A program made the position numbers and the translations under genes. This document shows, one piece after another, positions 53,036 to 62,541 of a stretch of 64,000 nucleotides of DNA. The stretch is from Methylotenera oryzisoli_B (GTDB lineage Bacteria; Pseudomonadota; Gammaproteobacteria; Burkholderiales; Methylophilaceae), in the NCBI GenBank assembly GCA_965613685.1, contig OZ277031.1, forward strand, positions 124,001 to 188,000, given 5' to 3'. The notes beneath the pieces were generated by a model that ran no database searches, was not told the DNA's origin, and saw only the letters and a program-made list of their open reading frames with translations. The stretch's first letter is position 1; each line of letters begins with the position of its first letter.

Positions 53036-54586
53036 ATGAAAGTACGTGCACAATTCGCCTTTGTCTTTAATCTAGATAAATGCATAGGTTGCCATACCTG
53101 TTCGGTCACCTGTAAGAATGTTTGGACTAACCGAAAAGGCGTGGAATACGCTTGGTTTAATAACGTGGAATCCAAACCTGGAGTGGGTTACCCAAAACAG
53201 TGGGAAAACCAAGAAATTTGGCAGGGTGGTTGGGAATTGAAAAATGGCAAATTGGAGCTTAAATCTGGCGGTCGCACCAGCAAATTGCTTAATATTTTTG
53301 CTAACCCAGACATGCCAGAGATAGACGACTACTACGAGCCGTTTACCTACAATTACGCGCATTTGCAAAATGCCCCGCTGTCTGAGGCGACCCCCACCGC
53401 TCGGCCTATTTCGCAAATCACGGGTAAATCCATGGAGAAGATTAGCTGGGGACCCAATTGGGAAGACGATTTAGCCGGTGAATTCCATAAGCGTAGCAAA
53501 GACAAGAACATGGACAACATACAAAAGGAGATGTACGGTCAGTTTGAAAACACCTTCCACATGTATTTGCCGCGCATATGCAACCATTGCTTGAATGCCG
53601 CTTGCGTGGCCGCTTGCCCATCAGGCTCCATCTATAAGCGTGAAGAAGACGGCATTGTATTGGTGGATCAGGATAAATGCCGAGGCTGGCGCATGTGCGT
53701 GAGTTCCTGCCCATACAAAAAAGTATTTTATAACTGGGAGTCTGGCAAGGCCGAGAAGTGCATAGGCTGTTACCCTCGTGTGGAATCGGGTATGCCTACG
53801 GTGTGTTCAGAATCCTGTGTCGGGCGCATACGCTATAACGGCATCATGCTGTATGACGCTGACCGTATCGAAGAATTAGCCAGCATGGAAGACACGCAAG
53901 ATTTGTACGAGGCGCAGCGCCGTATATTCTTAGACCCAAATGACCCAGAAGTCATTAAGGCCGCTAGATTAGAGGGCATCAATGAAGATTGGTTAACGGC
54001 AGCGCGTAATTCACCGATTTGGAAAATGGCCATGGATTGGAAAATCGCCTTTCCTATGCACCCTGAATTTCGTACTTTGCCCATGGTTTGGTACGTGCCA
54101 CCCTTATCGCCGGTGCAATCACAAATTGATCAGGGCAACCTGCCTGTGGGCCCAGATGGAGCGATCCCTTTGGCCGGATCGATGCGCTTGCCGGTGGAAT
54201 ACTTGGCGAATTTACTCACCGCAGGCAAAACCGAGCCTATCGAAAGTGCCTTGAATAAACTAATCGCCATGCGCAGTTACCAACGTTCCATCCACGTGGA
54301 AGGGCAAGTGGACACGCGTGCGATTGATGCCGCTGGGATTACAGAAGAGCAAGCTAAGGAAATGTACCGCTACTTGGCGATTGCCAATTACGAAGACCGT
54401 TTTGTTATTCCCACCGGGCATACCGAAGAAACCCTGGACGATTCCTTCGGCTTCCAAGGTCAAAATGGCTTTAACTTTGGTAACGATAGTTCGCACGGTG
54501 TGTCAAAAATTACTTTATTTCCACGACGTCGTAAAGACACGGTGGAGCCTAAAGAGCTGGCACCGGCTAGCGATAATAATAGTTAA
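53036..54586 (+). CDS. narH: Respiratory nitrate reductase, iron-sulfur beta subunit
   Basis: Electron-transfer subunit carrying four Fe-S clusters. The 516 residues have the CIGCHTCSVTC group (Cys16, 19, 22, 26), CNHCLNAACVAACP, CRGWRMCVSSCP and CIGCYP...CSESC groups. In the third group Trp218 stands where a cysteine would be, the family's known reason for one [3Fe-4S] cluster. The start is 20 bases after narG ends. Confidence 0.98.
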   Translation: MKVRAQFAFVFNLDKCIGCHTCSVTCKNVWTNRKGVEYAWFNNVESKPGVGYPKQWENQEIWQGGWELKNGKLELKSGGRTSKLLNIFANPDMPEIDDYYEPFTYNYAHLQNAPLSEATPTARPISQITGKSMEKISWGPNWEDDLAGEFHKRSKDKNMDNIQKEMYGQFENTFHMYLPRICNHCLNAACVAACPSGSIYKREEDGIVLVDQDKCRGWRMCVSSCPYKKVFYNWESGKAEKCIGCYPRVESGMPTVCSESCVGRIRYNGIMLYDADRIEELASMEDTQDLYEAQRRIFLDPNDPEVIKAARLEGINEDWLTAARNSPIWKMAMDWKIAFPMHPEFRTLPMVWYVPPLSPVQSQIDQGNLPVGPDGAIPLAGSMRLPVEYLANLLTAGKTEPIESALNKLIAMRSYQRSIHVEGQVDTRAIDAAGITEEQAKEMYRYLAIANYEDRFVIPTGHTEETLDDSFGFQGQNGFNFGNDSSHGVSKITLFPRRRKDTVEPKELAPASDNNS

Positions 54587-54603
54587 GCCCCAAAGGAAAC
54601 CGT

Positions 54604-55122
54604 ATGCAAATTTACAAATTATTATCGGCTTTGTTGGATTACCCGAGTCAAGATTTGCTCAATAACTTGCCGGAATTGCAGGCATTTGTCGAGCAAAGTC
54701 TAGAAATCGACCAGGCTGAACGACTGGCTTTGCACGCTTTTTTAGCTCACCTGACAAGTAAATCTTTGACGGATCTGCAAGCCGACTACGTGCAAACTTT
54801 TGATATGACAGCTGAACACAGCTTGCATTTAACTCACCATTTATTTGGCGACGATAAAAATCGGGGGCCAGCTTTGATTGATTTAGGGGAGCTGTATAAA
54901 GATTATGGCGTGGAGGTGGTGAGTAAGGAACTACCCGATTACTTGCCCTTAATTCTGGAATTTGCCGCTTATTTGGACGAGAACGAGGCGACGGTATTCT
55001 TATCGGATGCCAAAAAGGTCTTCGCGGTATTGACCGAAAATCTCCAAAAAGCCAACAGCCCCTACGCCGCATTGTTGTCGATGATAGACAATCGCGCCAC
55101 GCTAACTAAATTGGCCGCCTAA
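54604..55122 (+). CDS. narJ: Nitrate reductase molybdenum-cofactor assembly chaperone
   Basis: A cytoplasmic chaperone of the NarJ/TorD family needed to insert the molybdenum cofactor into NarG; it is not part of the final enzyme. The 172 residues are shorter than Escherichia coli NarJ (about 236) but contain the core signatures YKLLSALLDYPS, LQADYVQTFDMTAEHSLHLTHHLFGD and RGPALIDLGELY. The missing part is the variable C-terminus. It lies between narH and narI as usual. Confidence 0.95.
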   Translation: MQIYKLLSALLDYPSQDLLNNLPELQAFVEQSLEIDQAERLALHAFLAHLTSKSLTDLQADYVQTFDMTAEHSLHLTHHLFGDDKNRGPALIDLGELYKDYGVEVVSKELPDYLPLILEFAAYLDENEATVFLSDAKKVFAVLTENLQKANSPYAALLSMIDNRATLTKLAA

Positions 55123-55148
55123 GCTAAGCGACCTTTAAGGAGAAAAAC

Positions 55149-55838
55149 ATGAATTTACACCACTTTGTTTACGGCATTTACCCCTACATTGCGCTAAGTG
55201 TTTTTTTGCTGGGCAGTTTGCAGCGCTTTGACCGCGAGCAATACACCTGGAAGAGTGATTCTAGCCAACTTCTGTCTAAAGCCAATATGCGCTTAGGCAG
55301 CAATCTATTTCACGTTGGCATACTGGCCATTTTTGCCGGGCACGCGGTTGGTTTATTGACGCCGCATGGTGTGTTTACTGGGCTAGGTGTTAGTGATATG
55401 ACGCACCAAATGGTGGCCATTTGGGCCGGATCTATTTTCGGTGGGATGTGTTTGGTCGGCGGGCTTATCTTATGGGTACGGCGCATGTTTAATGCCCGCG
55501 TGTCAGCAGCCAGTCGTGGTTCGGATAAATTCATACTGACTTGGCTATTGATTACCTTGATGTTGGGCTTGTCTACCATACCGGTGTCGATAGGCCATGC
55601 TAATCACGGCAATCCTAGTGTCATGATTGCTTTGGCTGAGTGGGTGCAAAGCATTGTTTATTTGCGCCCGGATCCCAGCTTGTTGGATGGCGTGGATACG
55701 GTATTTAAAATCCATTTATTTTTTGGCATGACGGTGTTCTTGGTGTTCCCATTTACCCGCATGGTGCATGTATGGAGTGCCCCGTTTGGCTACGTCAATC
55801 GACCTTATCAAATTGTTCGTAGCAAACGTAAACTTTAA
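55149..55838 (+). CDS. narI: Respiratory nitrate reductase, cytochrome b gamma subunit
   Basis: The membrane subunit that takes electrons from quinol and anchors NarGH. The 229 residues show five membrane segments and the His residues that bind the two b-type haems (in LFHVGILAIFAGHAVGLL and in KIHLFFGMTVFLVFPFTRMVHVWS). The C-terminus ends with the NRPYQIVR motif. An AAGGAG ribosome site precedes the ATG. Confidence 0.97.
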   Translation: MNLHHFVYGIYPYIALSVFLLGSLQRFDREQYTWKSDSSQLLSKANMRLGSNLFHVGILAIFAGHAVGLLTPHGVFTGLGVSDMTHQMVAIWAGSIFGGMCLVGGLILWVRRMFNARVSAASRGSDKFILTWLLITLMLGLSTIPVSIGHANHGNPSVMIALAEWVQSIVYLRPDPSLLDGVDTVFKIHLFFGMTVFLVFPFTRMVHVWSAPFGYVNRPYQIVRSKRKL

Positions 55839-55849
55839 CCCCCTAGGAA

Positions 55850-57235
55850 ATGACCATGAAAACCTCGTTAACTGTTCGATCATTGCCTGCGGTTTTTATG
55901 CTGGCTGGACTTATTAGCATCAGCCTGCCTAGCCATGCCGAAGAAGCACTGGCGCCGGCCAATTGGCTTGAGGCGATACAGCAGGGCAAAGCCATGACCA
56001 ATTTTAGATTGCGTTACGAACACGTTGATCAAGAGCCTTTGGCCAATAACGCTAATGCTTTTACTTTGCGTAGTTTAATTGGTTGGCAAACGGCCCCATT
56101 GCACAATATTAGCTTGGCTGCACAATTGACCGATGTGCATGAATTCAATCACGACTTTAACGACAGGCGGGATAATCTATCCGAAGCCGGAAGGGCCACT
56201 TACCCTAATGTGGTTGACCCGTCTTACACCGACATCAATCAGTTGTATGTGGATTGGACCGGCATTGCAAACACCAGGCTGCGTTTAGGTAGGCAACAAC
56301 TCAACTTGGATAACGTGCGCTTTATTGGCGACATCGGTTTTAGACAAAACATGCAAGTGTTTGATGGCGTTTCGCTGTTAAATAAAAGCCTACCGGACAC
56401 GGAATTGTTCGCCGCCCATTTTGATAGGGTTCGGCAAATTAATACTGCCTTACGTCGCGGCAATGTCGATATGCTTAATGCCAAGTATCGCCTAGCACCG
56501 AACACTTCTTTGGTGGCATACGGCTATTTGATTGATGTTGCCAATTTGAGTCAGAACAATGGGAGTGCCACTGCATCGGCAACGGCTGCGCAAGCCGGTA
56601 ATGGTTTGGGTGGCAGCCAAGATTTGACGCCCTCCACCACCACTGATGCCAGTAGTAAAACCATGGGTGTGCGCATTGACGGGTCGGCTAAAGTGAGTTC
56701 GGACTGGAAAGTGCTGTACACCGCGGAATACGCCAAACAGGATGACTACCGTGGCGGCAGCGCATTGATCGATGCGCATTATTATAAATTAGGCGGTGGC
56801 GTAGGCTATGGCAACTGGTCATTGCGCTTTGATCATGAAACGCTGTCTAGCAATGGCGGACGCTATGCATTTCAAACGCCTTTAGGCACCAATCATTTAT
56901 TTCAAGGTTGGGCGGATGTTTTTCTAATAACCCCACCCCAAGGCATAAAAGACAGCTTTGTTAGCGTGGCTGGCAACATAGAAAAAGTGAAATTGTATGC
57001 CGAATACCACGTGCTTAAATCCGATGAGCAGTTTGATAGCCTACTAAGCGTGCTGGGTGATAAATACGGTCACGAGTTCGATGCCAGCATCAGTTACCCG
57101 GTGAGTAGCAAGCTCAACGCTAAATTAGAATACGCCAAATTTACTGAGTCGGATGTGTACGGCACGAGCTTAACGGCAGCCGTACGTAAAGGCGACAAAG
57201 AAATTGTTTGGCTCACGGCTTTATACTCTTTCTAA
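55850..57235 (+). CDS. Outer-membrane porin, alginate-export-like, in the nar operon
   Basis: A 461-residue outer-membrane beta-barrel. A signal peptide (about residues 3-30, PSHA-EE) is followed by repeated amphipathic strands, an RLRLGRQQLNLDNVRFIGD segment as found in alginate-export-type porins, and a C-terminal phenylalanine (ALYSF). It begins 11 bases after narI and ends six bases before moaA, so it belongs to the nar transcript. A role in nitrate or nitrite passage is inferred from position only. The start may be 55850 or the ATG at 55856. Confidence 0.82.
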   Translation: MTMKTSLTVRSLPAVFMLAGLISISLPSHAEEALAPANWLEAIQQGKAMTNFRLRYEHVDQEPLANNANAFTLRSLIGWQTAPLHNISLAAQLTDVHEFNHDFNDRRDNLSEAGRATYPNVVDPSYTDINQLYVDWTGIANTRLRLGRQQLNLDNVRFIGDIGFRQNMQVFDGVSLLNKSLPDTELFAAHFDRVRQINTALRRGNVDMLNAKYRLAPNTSLVAYGYLIDVANLSQNNGSATASATAAQAGNGLGGSQDLTPSTTTDASSKTMGVRIDGSAKVSSDWKVLYTAEYAKQDDYRGGSALIDAHYYKLGGGVGYGNWSLRFDHETLSSNGGRYAFQTPLGTNHLFQGWADVFLITPPQGIKDSFVSVAGNIEKVKLYAEYHVLKSDEQFDSLLSVLGDKYGHEFDASISYPVSSKLNAKLEYAKFTESDVYGTSLTAAVRKGDKEIVWLTALYSF

Positions 57236-57241
57236 TTTTTC

Positions 57242-58249
57242 ATGCAGAAGTCCTCCTCCCCCCATGCTTTAATCGATAGCTTTGGTCGCAAGGTAGACTA
57301 CATCCGTCTATCGATTACCGATAGGTGCGATTTTCGCTGTGTTTATTGCATGACCGAGCAAGCAAATTTTCTGTCACGCGACGATGTTTTGACTTTGGAA
57401 GAATACGCCCGTCTGGTTAAGGTGTTTGTTGAGCTTGGCGTGCATAAAGTGCGCATCACTGGCGGTGAGCCGCTGGTGCGTAAAAACGCATTGCGTTTAT
57501 TTGAAACTATTGGGCAATTGCCGGGTTTGCATGAATTGGTTATCACCACTAACGGTTCCCAATTAGAGCAACAAGCACGGGCGTTAAAGCAAGCCGGCGT
57601 GAAGCGAGTGAACATCAGTTTAGACAGCCTTGATGCTAGGCGTTTTCGTCAAATCACCCGAGTCGGTCATTTAGACAAAGTGTTGCGTGGCATTGCCGCG
57701 GCCAAGCAGGCAGGTTTTGAAAACATCAGGCTTAATAGTTTGCTCATGCGCGGAATTAACGACGATGAGGCGCTGGACCTAGTTGCGTTTGCCATTGCAC
57801 AAGACTTGGACATTGCCTTTATTGAAGAAATGCCGCTTGGTGCCGTGCACCATGTGCGTCGTGACAGCTACGTAAGCAATGATCAAACTTTGGGTTTACT
57901 GAGGGCGCGTTACGATTTAATCGCCAGTCCTGTCTGCACGGGTGGACCGGCACGCTATTGGCAAATTCCCAACAATAAAACCAAAATTGGCTTCATTTCA
58001 CCACACAGCCATAATTTCTGTGAGGCCTGTAATCGGGTACGCATTAGCTGTCAGGGCGAGTTGCATCTTTGCTTAGGACGAGAGCACGCGGTGGATTTAA
58101 AACCGTTCTTAAGGGGCTACCCAAATGACGATGGGCCACTTAAGCAGGCCATTATAGACAGCATGCAGATCAAACCTCAAGGCCATGATTTTGATTTGAG
58201 TCGTGCCGCACCGGCAGTAGTACGATTTATGTCTTACACTGGCGGTTGA
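57242..58249 (+). CDS. moaA: GTP 3',8-cyclase (molybdenum cofactor synthesis)
   Basis: A radical-SAM enzyme that starts molybdenum-cofactor synthesis from GTP. The 335 residues have the N-terminal cluster CDFRCVYC (Cys29, 33, 36), the GGEPLVRK segment, the second cluster (Cys260, 263, 277) and the C-terminal Gly-Gly (334-335) needed for activity. Being last in the nar operon, it ties cofactor supply to nitrate reductase expression. moaC lies apart at 31456. Confidence 0.96.
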   Translation: MQKSSSPHALIDSFGRKVDYIRLSITDRCDFRCVYCMTEQANFLSRDDVLTLEEYARLVKVFVELGVHKVRITGGEPLVRKNALRLFETIGQLPGLHELVITTNGSQLEQQARALKQAGVKRVNISLDSLDARRFRQITRVGHLDKVLRGIAAAKQAGFENIRLNSLLMRGINDDEALDLVAFAIAQDLDIAFIEEMPLGAVHHVRRDSYVSNDQTLGLLRARYDLIASPVCTGGPARYWQIPNNKTKIGFISPHSHNFCEACNRVRISCQGELHLCLGREHAVDLKPFLRGYPNDDGPLKQAIIDSMQIKPQGHDFDLSRAAPAVVRFMSYTGG

Positions 58250-58278
58250 GCTAGGAAATGGCCCTTAAAGATTGGCTC

Positions 58279-61200
58279 TTATCTGACTTTTCTAGCATTA
58301 AATTTCGCTAGACCACTGGCGACCAGAGAATAGGCAGCAGGCACCACCACCAAGGTGAGCAGGGTAGACGATATCATGCCGCCTATGATGGCTACCGAAA
58401 GGGGTTTGTTGGTTTCGGAGCCGGCACCAAGGCCTAAGGCCGCTGGCAGTAGCGCCAAGATGATGGTCAGCGAGGTCATGAGCACGGGGCGCAAGCGTAT
58501 CGGGCACGCTTCCTTCAGGGCATCGTTCACATTGGCGCCTTTTTCCACCAGTTGATTGGTCAAATCCACCAGCAAGATGGAGTTTTTTGCCACCAAGCCT
58601 ATCAGTAAGACCAAACCTATCATGGAATAAATGTTAAGCGTGTCGCCGGTAATGAGCAGCGCAATGAGCCCGCCTATGATGGCTAGTGGTTGCGCCAGCA
58701 TGATGATAAAGGGCTGCACAAAGGAATTGAATTGGCTGGCTAATACCATGTAGAGCAAGATGAAGGCCAATGAGAAAACAAACTTCATGTTCTTCATGGT
58801 TTTACCAAATTCCTCGGCTTGGCCGGTAAATTTTAATTTGTACTCGGCTGGCACCAATTGAGCCGCGGTGGCCTTGACTGTATTGACCGCGTCACCCAGT
58901 GCCACATTCGGGTTGGCGTAAAAGTTAACCGCGTATTGCAAATCGTAGCGACCGATGACGGCGGCCCCCAATTCTTTGTTGAAGCTGGCCACGGCATCCA
59001 AGCGGACCAATTCACCGCTGCTGCTGCGTAAATAGATTTTGTTTAAATCCACGGTGTTATGCAGCACTTCCTCACCGGCTTTCAGGCGTATGTCATAACG
59101 CTGCCCATCACCGTTGGCTTCGTTGTATTTAGCGACATTGATGCCACCGGCATACAAGGACACCGCCGTGGCAATGTCATTGGCACTTAAGCCCAGTGCG
59201 GCGGCACGGGCGCGGTCTATGTCCACTTTGACTTGCGGTAAATCCAATTGCACGTCCAGGTCGACTTTGCCTATGTCGCCATTGCTGCTCAGTGTTTGCT
59301 GAAACAGTTGCGCAATGCGGCCTATTTCTTGCAAGTTGGCACCGGTGATATTGAATTGCAATTTTTCCGAACGTTGACCACGGGCAATCGAGGCGGGTGA
59401 GGGTATGGCACGCACGCCGGGGATAGTATTTAATTCTTTTTTCAGTTCTTTAATTAAAGTCTGTTGGCTTTTTTTCCGCAATTCTTTGGCTTTTAAGCGT
59501 ACGTTGACGTTGCCTTGGTTGACTTGCCCGCGCGAGCCTGAGCCTATGGAGGCAAAGTAACTGGCCACTTCTTCTGGGTGACTGGCGATGGTGGCTTCCA
59601 CCAGTTTTAAACGGGAATCGGTATAAGCCAAACTGGACCCCAATGGCGTTTTAACCATGATGCTAAAGCCACCTTCATCGGCCTCGGGCACGAAGTCTTT
59701 TTCCACGTATTTAAGGGATAAATAGCCGGATAAGGCGACGAAGATTAATGTGAAGAGCAAGACTCTGCCACGGTGTTTAAGCGCACTGTTTAAGATGGCT
59801 CGGTAGGCATTTTCCAGTTGGGTTAAAACGCGACCTAAGGCTAAATAGATAGGCGTTTCATTGACCCCTACTTTGAGGTAACGCGAGCACAGCATAGGGG
59901 TGAGGGTGAGCGAAACAAATAAAGAGACCAGCACGCCAAAGGTGACAACGACGGCAAAGGATTCGAAAAACATGCCTATGATGCCGTCCATAAAAATCAC
60001 CGGAGCGAAGATGCACACCAATGAAGCCGAAGAGGCGAGCACAGCGAACACCACTTCGTTGCTGCCTAGAATAGTGGCTTTCGTGCGGAAGGCGGCCACG
60101 GTTAAGGGGTTCTTCATGTCGGCCGCGCTGAGCTTATTGCCGGCTTCGCCGGACATGTGGCGCAAGATGCTCTCGCGCACCACGATGGCATCGTCCACCA
60201 CCACGCCTATCAAGAGCAGCAAGGCCAACAGGGTCATGCTGTTAAAGGTGTAACCAGAAAAATACATCACGGCGATGGCGCCCAATAAGGACACCGGTAT
60301 CTCTAGACATATCATTAAAGTGGAGCTAAACGAGCGCATAAAGATTAATACGATGAGTGCCGCGAACAGCGTGCCTTCTACCAAATGCTCTTTCAATGAG
60401 GCGACCATTTGGTTAATAAATATGCCGTCGTTGGTGGAGACTTCTAGTTGCATACCTGGGGGCAGATTGGGTCGCACGTCTTGTTCTAAGCGGCGCTCTG
60501 CTTCTTTAATGATGTCCACCGTGTTGGCATTGGCAATTTTCACCATGCCTATGCCCACCGTTGGCTTGCCGTTATAACGGGCCACTTGGCGGTTGTCGGT
60601 GATACCGTCTTCCACGCTGGCGATGTCTTTCAAACGTATCGACACGCCTGCTTTATTGCTCACCACCAAATCCGCCAGGGCTTTCGTGCTATGGAACTCT
60701 AAGTCGAGTTTGAGTAATTGCTCGGCTTGGTTGCTGACTAAAAATCCACCCGGTAATTGCACGTGCTCTTTGTCGAATGCGGCTATTAAATCGCTGGCCG
60801 TGAGCTTATAGGCGGCCATGCGTTCAGGCGAAACATTGACCCGTATGACACGATCACGGCGTCCGCCTATGGTGACTTCACCGACACCGGCGATGGTTTC
60901 AAATTTCTTTTTTAATACGTTGTTGGCGTATAAGTTAAGTTGCTGCACGGTGCGGTCACCGCTTAAGGCTAACCAAATGACCGGCGAGGCATTGGTGTCG
61001 ACTTTTTGCAAGACCGGCGGGTCGGTATCGGTGGGCAAGCGTTTGAGGACTTGATTTACTTTGGCCTGCACTTCGTTATAAGCGACATCGATGTCTTTAT
61101 CCAAAGCGAAGGTAATGCTGATACTGGAAACGCCAGGGGACGAAGCCGATTGGATGTGTTCGATACCTGGGGTGGTGTTGATGGCCGATTCAATGATACT

Positions 61201-61392
61201 GGTGATGCTGGTGTCGACCACATCGGGATCCGCACCACGCAAAGTCGTGTTGATCATGATGATAGGGAAATCAATGGCCGGCACCCTGTCCACGCCGATT
61301 TTTTGGTAGGAAATAATGCCGAACAGCACTATGACCGCAGACAACATCCACGCAAGGACGTGGCGCTTGATCGAGAGTTCAGGCAGGGTCAT
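58279..61392 (-). CDS. RND-family multidrug efflux permease
   Basis: A 1037-residue HAE-1-type RND pump of the inner membrane. It has 12 membrane segments, two large periplasmic loops, the N-terminal SIKRHVLAWMLSAVIVLFG start and the TM4 proton-relay motif LLIGVVVDDAIVVRE with the Asp pair. The later LIGLVAKNSILLVDLTNQLVE repeat is also typical. It starts two bases after the adaptor gene ends. No outer-membrane factor gene is present, so it must use one encoded elsewhere. The substrate is unknown. Confidence 0.95.
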   Translation of the reverse strand: MTLPELSIKRHVLAWMLSAVIVLFGIISYQKIGVDRVPAIDFPIIMINTTLRGADPDVVDTSITSIIESAINTTPGIEHIQSASSPGVSSISITFALDKDIDVAYNEVQAKVNQVLKRLPTDTDPPVLQKVDTNASPVIWLALSGDRTVQQLNLYANNVLKKKFETIAGVGEVTIGGRRDRVIRVNVSPERMAAYKLTASDLIAAFDKEHVQLPGGFLVSNQAEQLLKLDLEFHSTKALADLVVSNKAGVSIRLKDIASVEDGITDNRQVARYNGKPTVGIGMVKIANANTVDIIKEAERRLEQDVRPNLPPGMQLEVSTNDGIFINQMVASLKEHLVEGTLFAALIVLIFMRSFSSTLMICLEIPVSLLGAIAVMYFSGYTFNSMTLLALLLLIGVVVDDAIVVRESILRHMSGEAGNKLSAADMKNPLTVAAFRTKATILGSNEVVFAVLASSASLVCIFAPVIFMDGIIGMFFESFAVVVTFGVLVSLFVSLTLTPMLCSRYLKVGVNETPIYLALGRVLTQLENAYRAILNSALKHRGRVLLFTLIFVALSGYLSLKYVEKDFVPEADEGGFSIMVKTPLGSSLAYTDSRLKLVEATIASHPEEVASYFASIGSGSRGQVNQGNVNVRLKAKELRKKSQQTLIKELKKELNTIPGVRAIPSPASIARGQRSEKLQFNITGANLQEIGRIAQLFQQTLSSNGDIGKVDLDVQLDLPQVKVDIDRARAAALGLSANDIATAVSLYAGGINVAKYNEANGDGQRYDIRLKAGEEVLHNTVDLNKIYLRSSSGELVRLDAVASFNKELGAAVIGRYDLQYAVNFYANPNVALGDAVNTVKATAAQLVPAEYKLKFTGQAEEFGKTMKNMKFVFSLAFILLYMVLASQFNSFVQPFIIMLAQPLAIIGGLIALLITGDTLNIYSMIGLVLLIGLVAKNSILLVDLTNQLVEKGANVNDALKEACPIRLRPVLMTSLTIILALLPAALGLGAGSETNKPLSVAIIGGMISSTLLTLVVVPAAYSLVASGLAKFNARKVR

Positions 61393-61394
61393 GG

Positions 61395-62519
61395 TTATTT
61401 GTTTACTTTTTGGCTGATGTTAGCTGGGCTGGGTGTGGCCAGTTTAATCAAGGCTTGGTCGGTTAAGAAACCGGCACCATCGACCACCACTGCGTCCTTT
61501 TCATTTAGGCCTTGCAGGATTTCTACTAGGCCATTTTGCCTCGCACCGGTTTTGACTATGGCTTGGTAGGCTTTATTGCCCCGCGCCAGGTAGACCACTT
61601 CACCGGCTGGGCGCAGCACCACGCTTTGTTCCGGCACCATTAGGCTGTCCGCTTGGGTGCCTAATACCACCGTGCCATCGACGCTGGCACCGGCTTGCCA
61701 ACCGGGTGCGTTCGTGACATCGGCAATCACGTCGACGCTGCGGCTACCTTCGGTGATCATGGGTTTTAATTCGTGGATGACCGCATCCACCGTTTGTTCA
61801 CTGGTAGGCGTGCTTAAACGCACTTTTAAGCCGGGTTTTAATTTCGCGCCTATCTGTTCAGGGAAGGGTAAATGGGCGCGCAGCAGTTGCGATGAAACAA
61901 TTAAGACGATGGGGTCGCCTACCCGTAAAAATTCACCGTCATCAATTAATTTCTTTTCTATTTTGCCGGCCGCGGGGGCATACACTTTTGTTTTGCTGCT
62001 GTTGTGTTTGACGCTGTCTAGCCTAGCTTTGGCACCGGCCCATTGTTCTTGCAATGCGGCTTGTTGCGAGCTGTCGTTATCTAAGGCATTTTGCGAAATG
62101 AATTTCTTGCTCACTAACACCTGATTGCGTTCAACGATTTTATTTTGGTTGGCTAACAAGGCTGCTATGCGAGCCACTTCGGCTTGCGCCTCTTGCGCCT
62201 GCAGGGACAAATCCGTGGCATCCAGTGTGGCAATCAATTGGCCTTGTTTGACCGCCTGACCGGTGTTGACATGAATGCGTATGACCTTGGCGGCCACCTC
62301 GGAGGACACGGTTGGGTTGCTTAAGCCTTCTAAGCTGCCGACCGACTGTTCAGTGATGTCTACGGCTTGTTTTTTAACATGGGTGATCGTAACCAGGGTA
62401 GGCTTGGGCCCATTTTTTTTGGCCTCGGCTTGGTCTTGCTCACTTTTTTTAGCGCCGCAGCCAATTAAGATGGTCGACAGTAAGGCGATCAATAGCAAGG
62501 ATTTAGTTTGCAACATCAT
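61395..62519 (-). CDS. RND efflux periplasmic adaptor lipoprotein
   Basis: A 374-residue membrane-fusion protein. A lipoprotein signal peptide ends in the lipobox LIGC (Cys21). A barrel/lipoyl part (about 55-100, with VSSEVAAKVIRIHVNTGQAVKQGQ), a coiled hairpin of about 60 residues and the AKVYAPAAGKIEKKLIDDGEF-type second lipoyl half follow. It links the RND pump encoded next to an outer-membrane channel. Start codons at 62519 and 62516 are both ATG. Confidence 0.93.
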   Translation of the reverse strand: MMLQTKSLLLIALLSTILIGCGAKKSEQDQAEAKKNGPKPTLVTITHVKKQAVDITEQSVGSLEGLSNPTVSSEVAAKVIRIHVNTGQAVKQGQLIATLDATDLSLQAQEAQAEVARIAALLANQNKIVERNQVLVSKKFISQNALDNDSSQQAALQEQWAGAKARLDSVKHNSSKTKVYAPAAGKIEKKLIDDGEFLRVGDPIVLIVSSQLLRAHLPFPEQIGAKLKPGLKVRLSTPTSEQTVDAVIHELKPMITEGSRSVDVIADVTNAPGWQAGASVDGTVVLGTQADSLMVPEQSVVLRPAGEVVYLARGNKAYQAIVKTGARQNGLVEILQGLNEKDAVVVDGAGFLTDQALIKLATPSPANISQKVNK

Positions 62520-62541
62520 GGTGTAAAAGCTTTCTTAGTCA

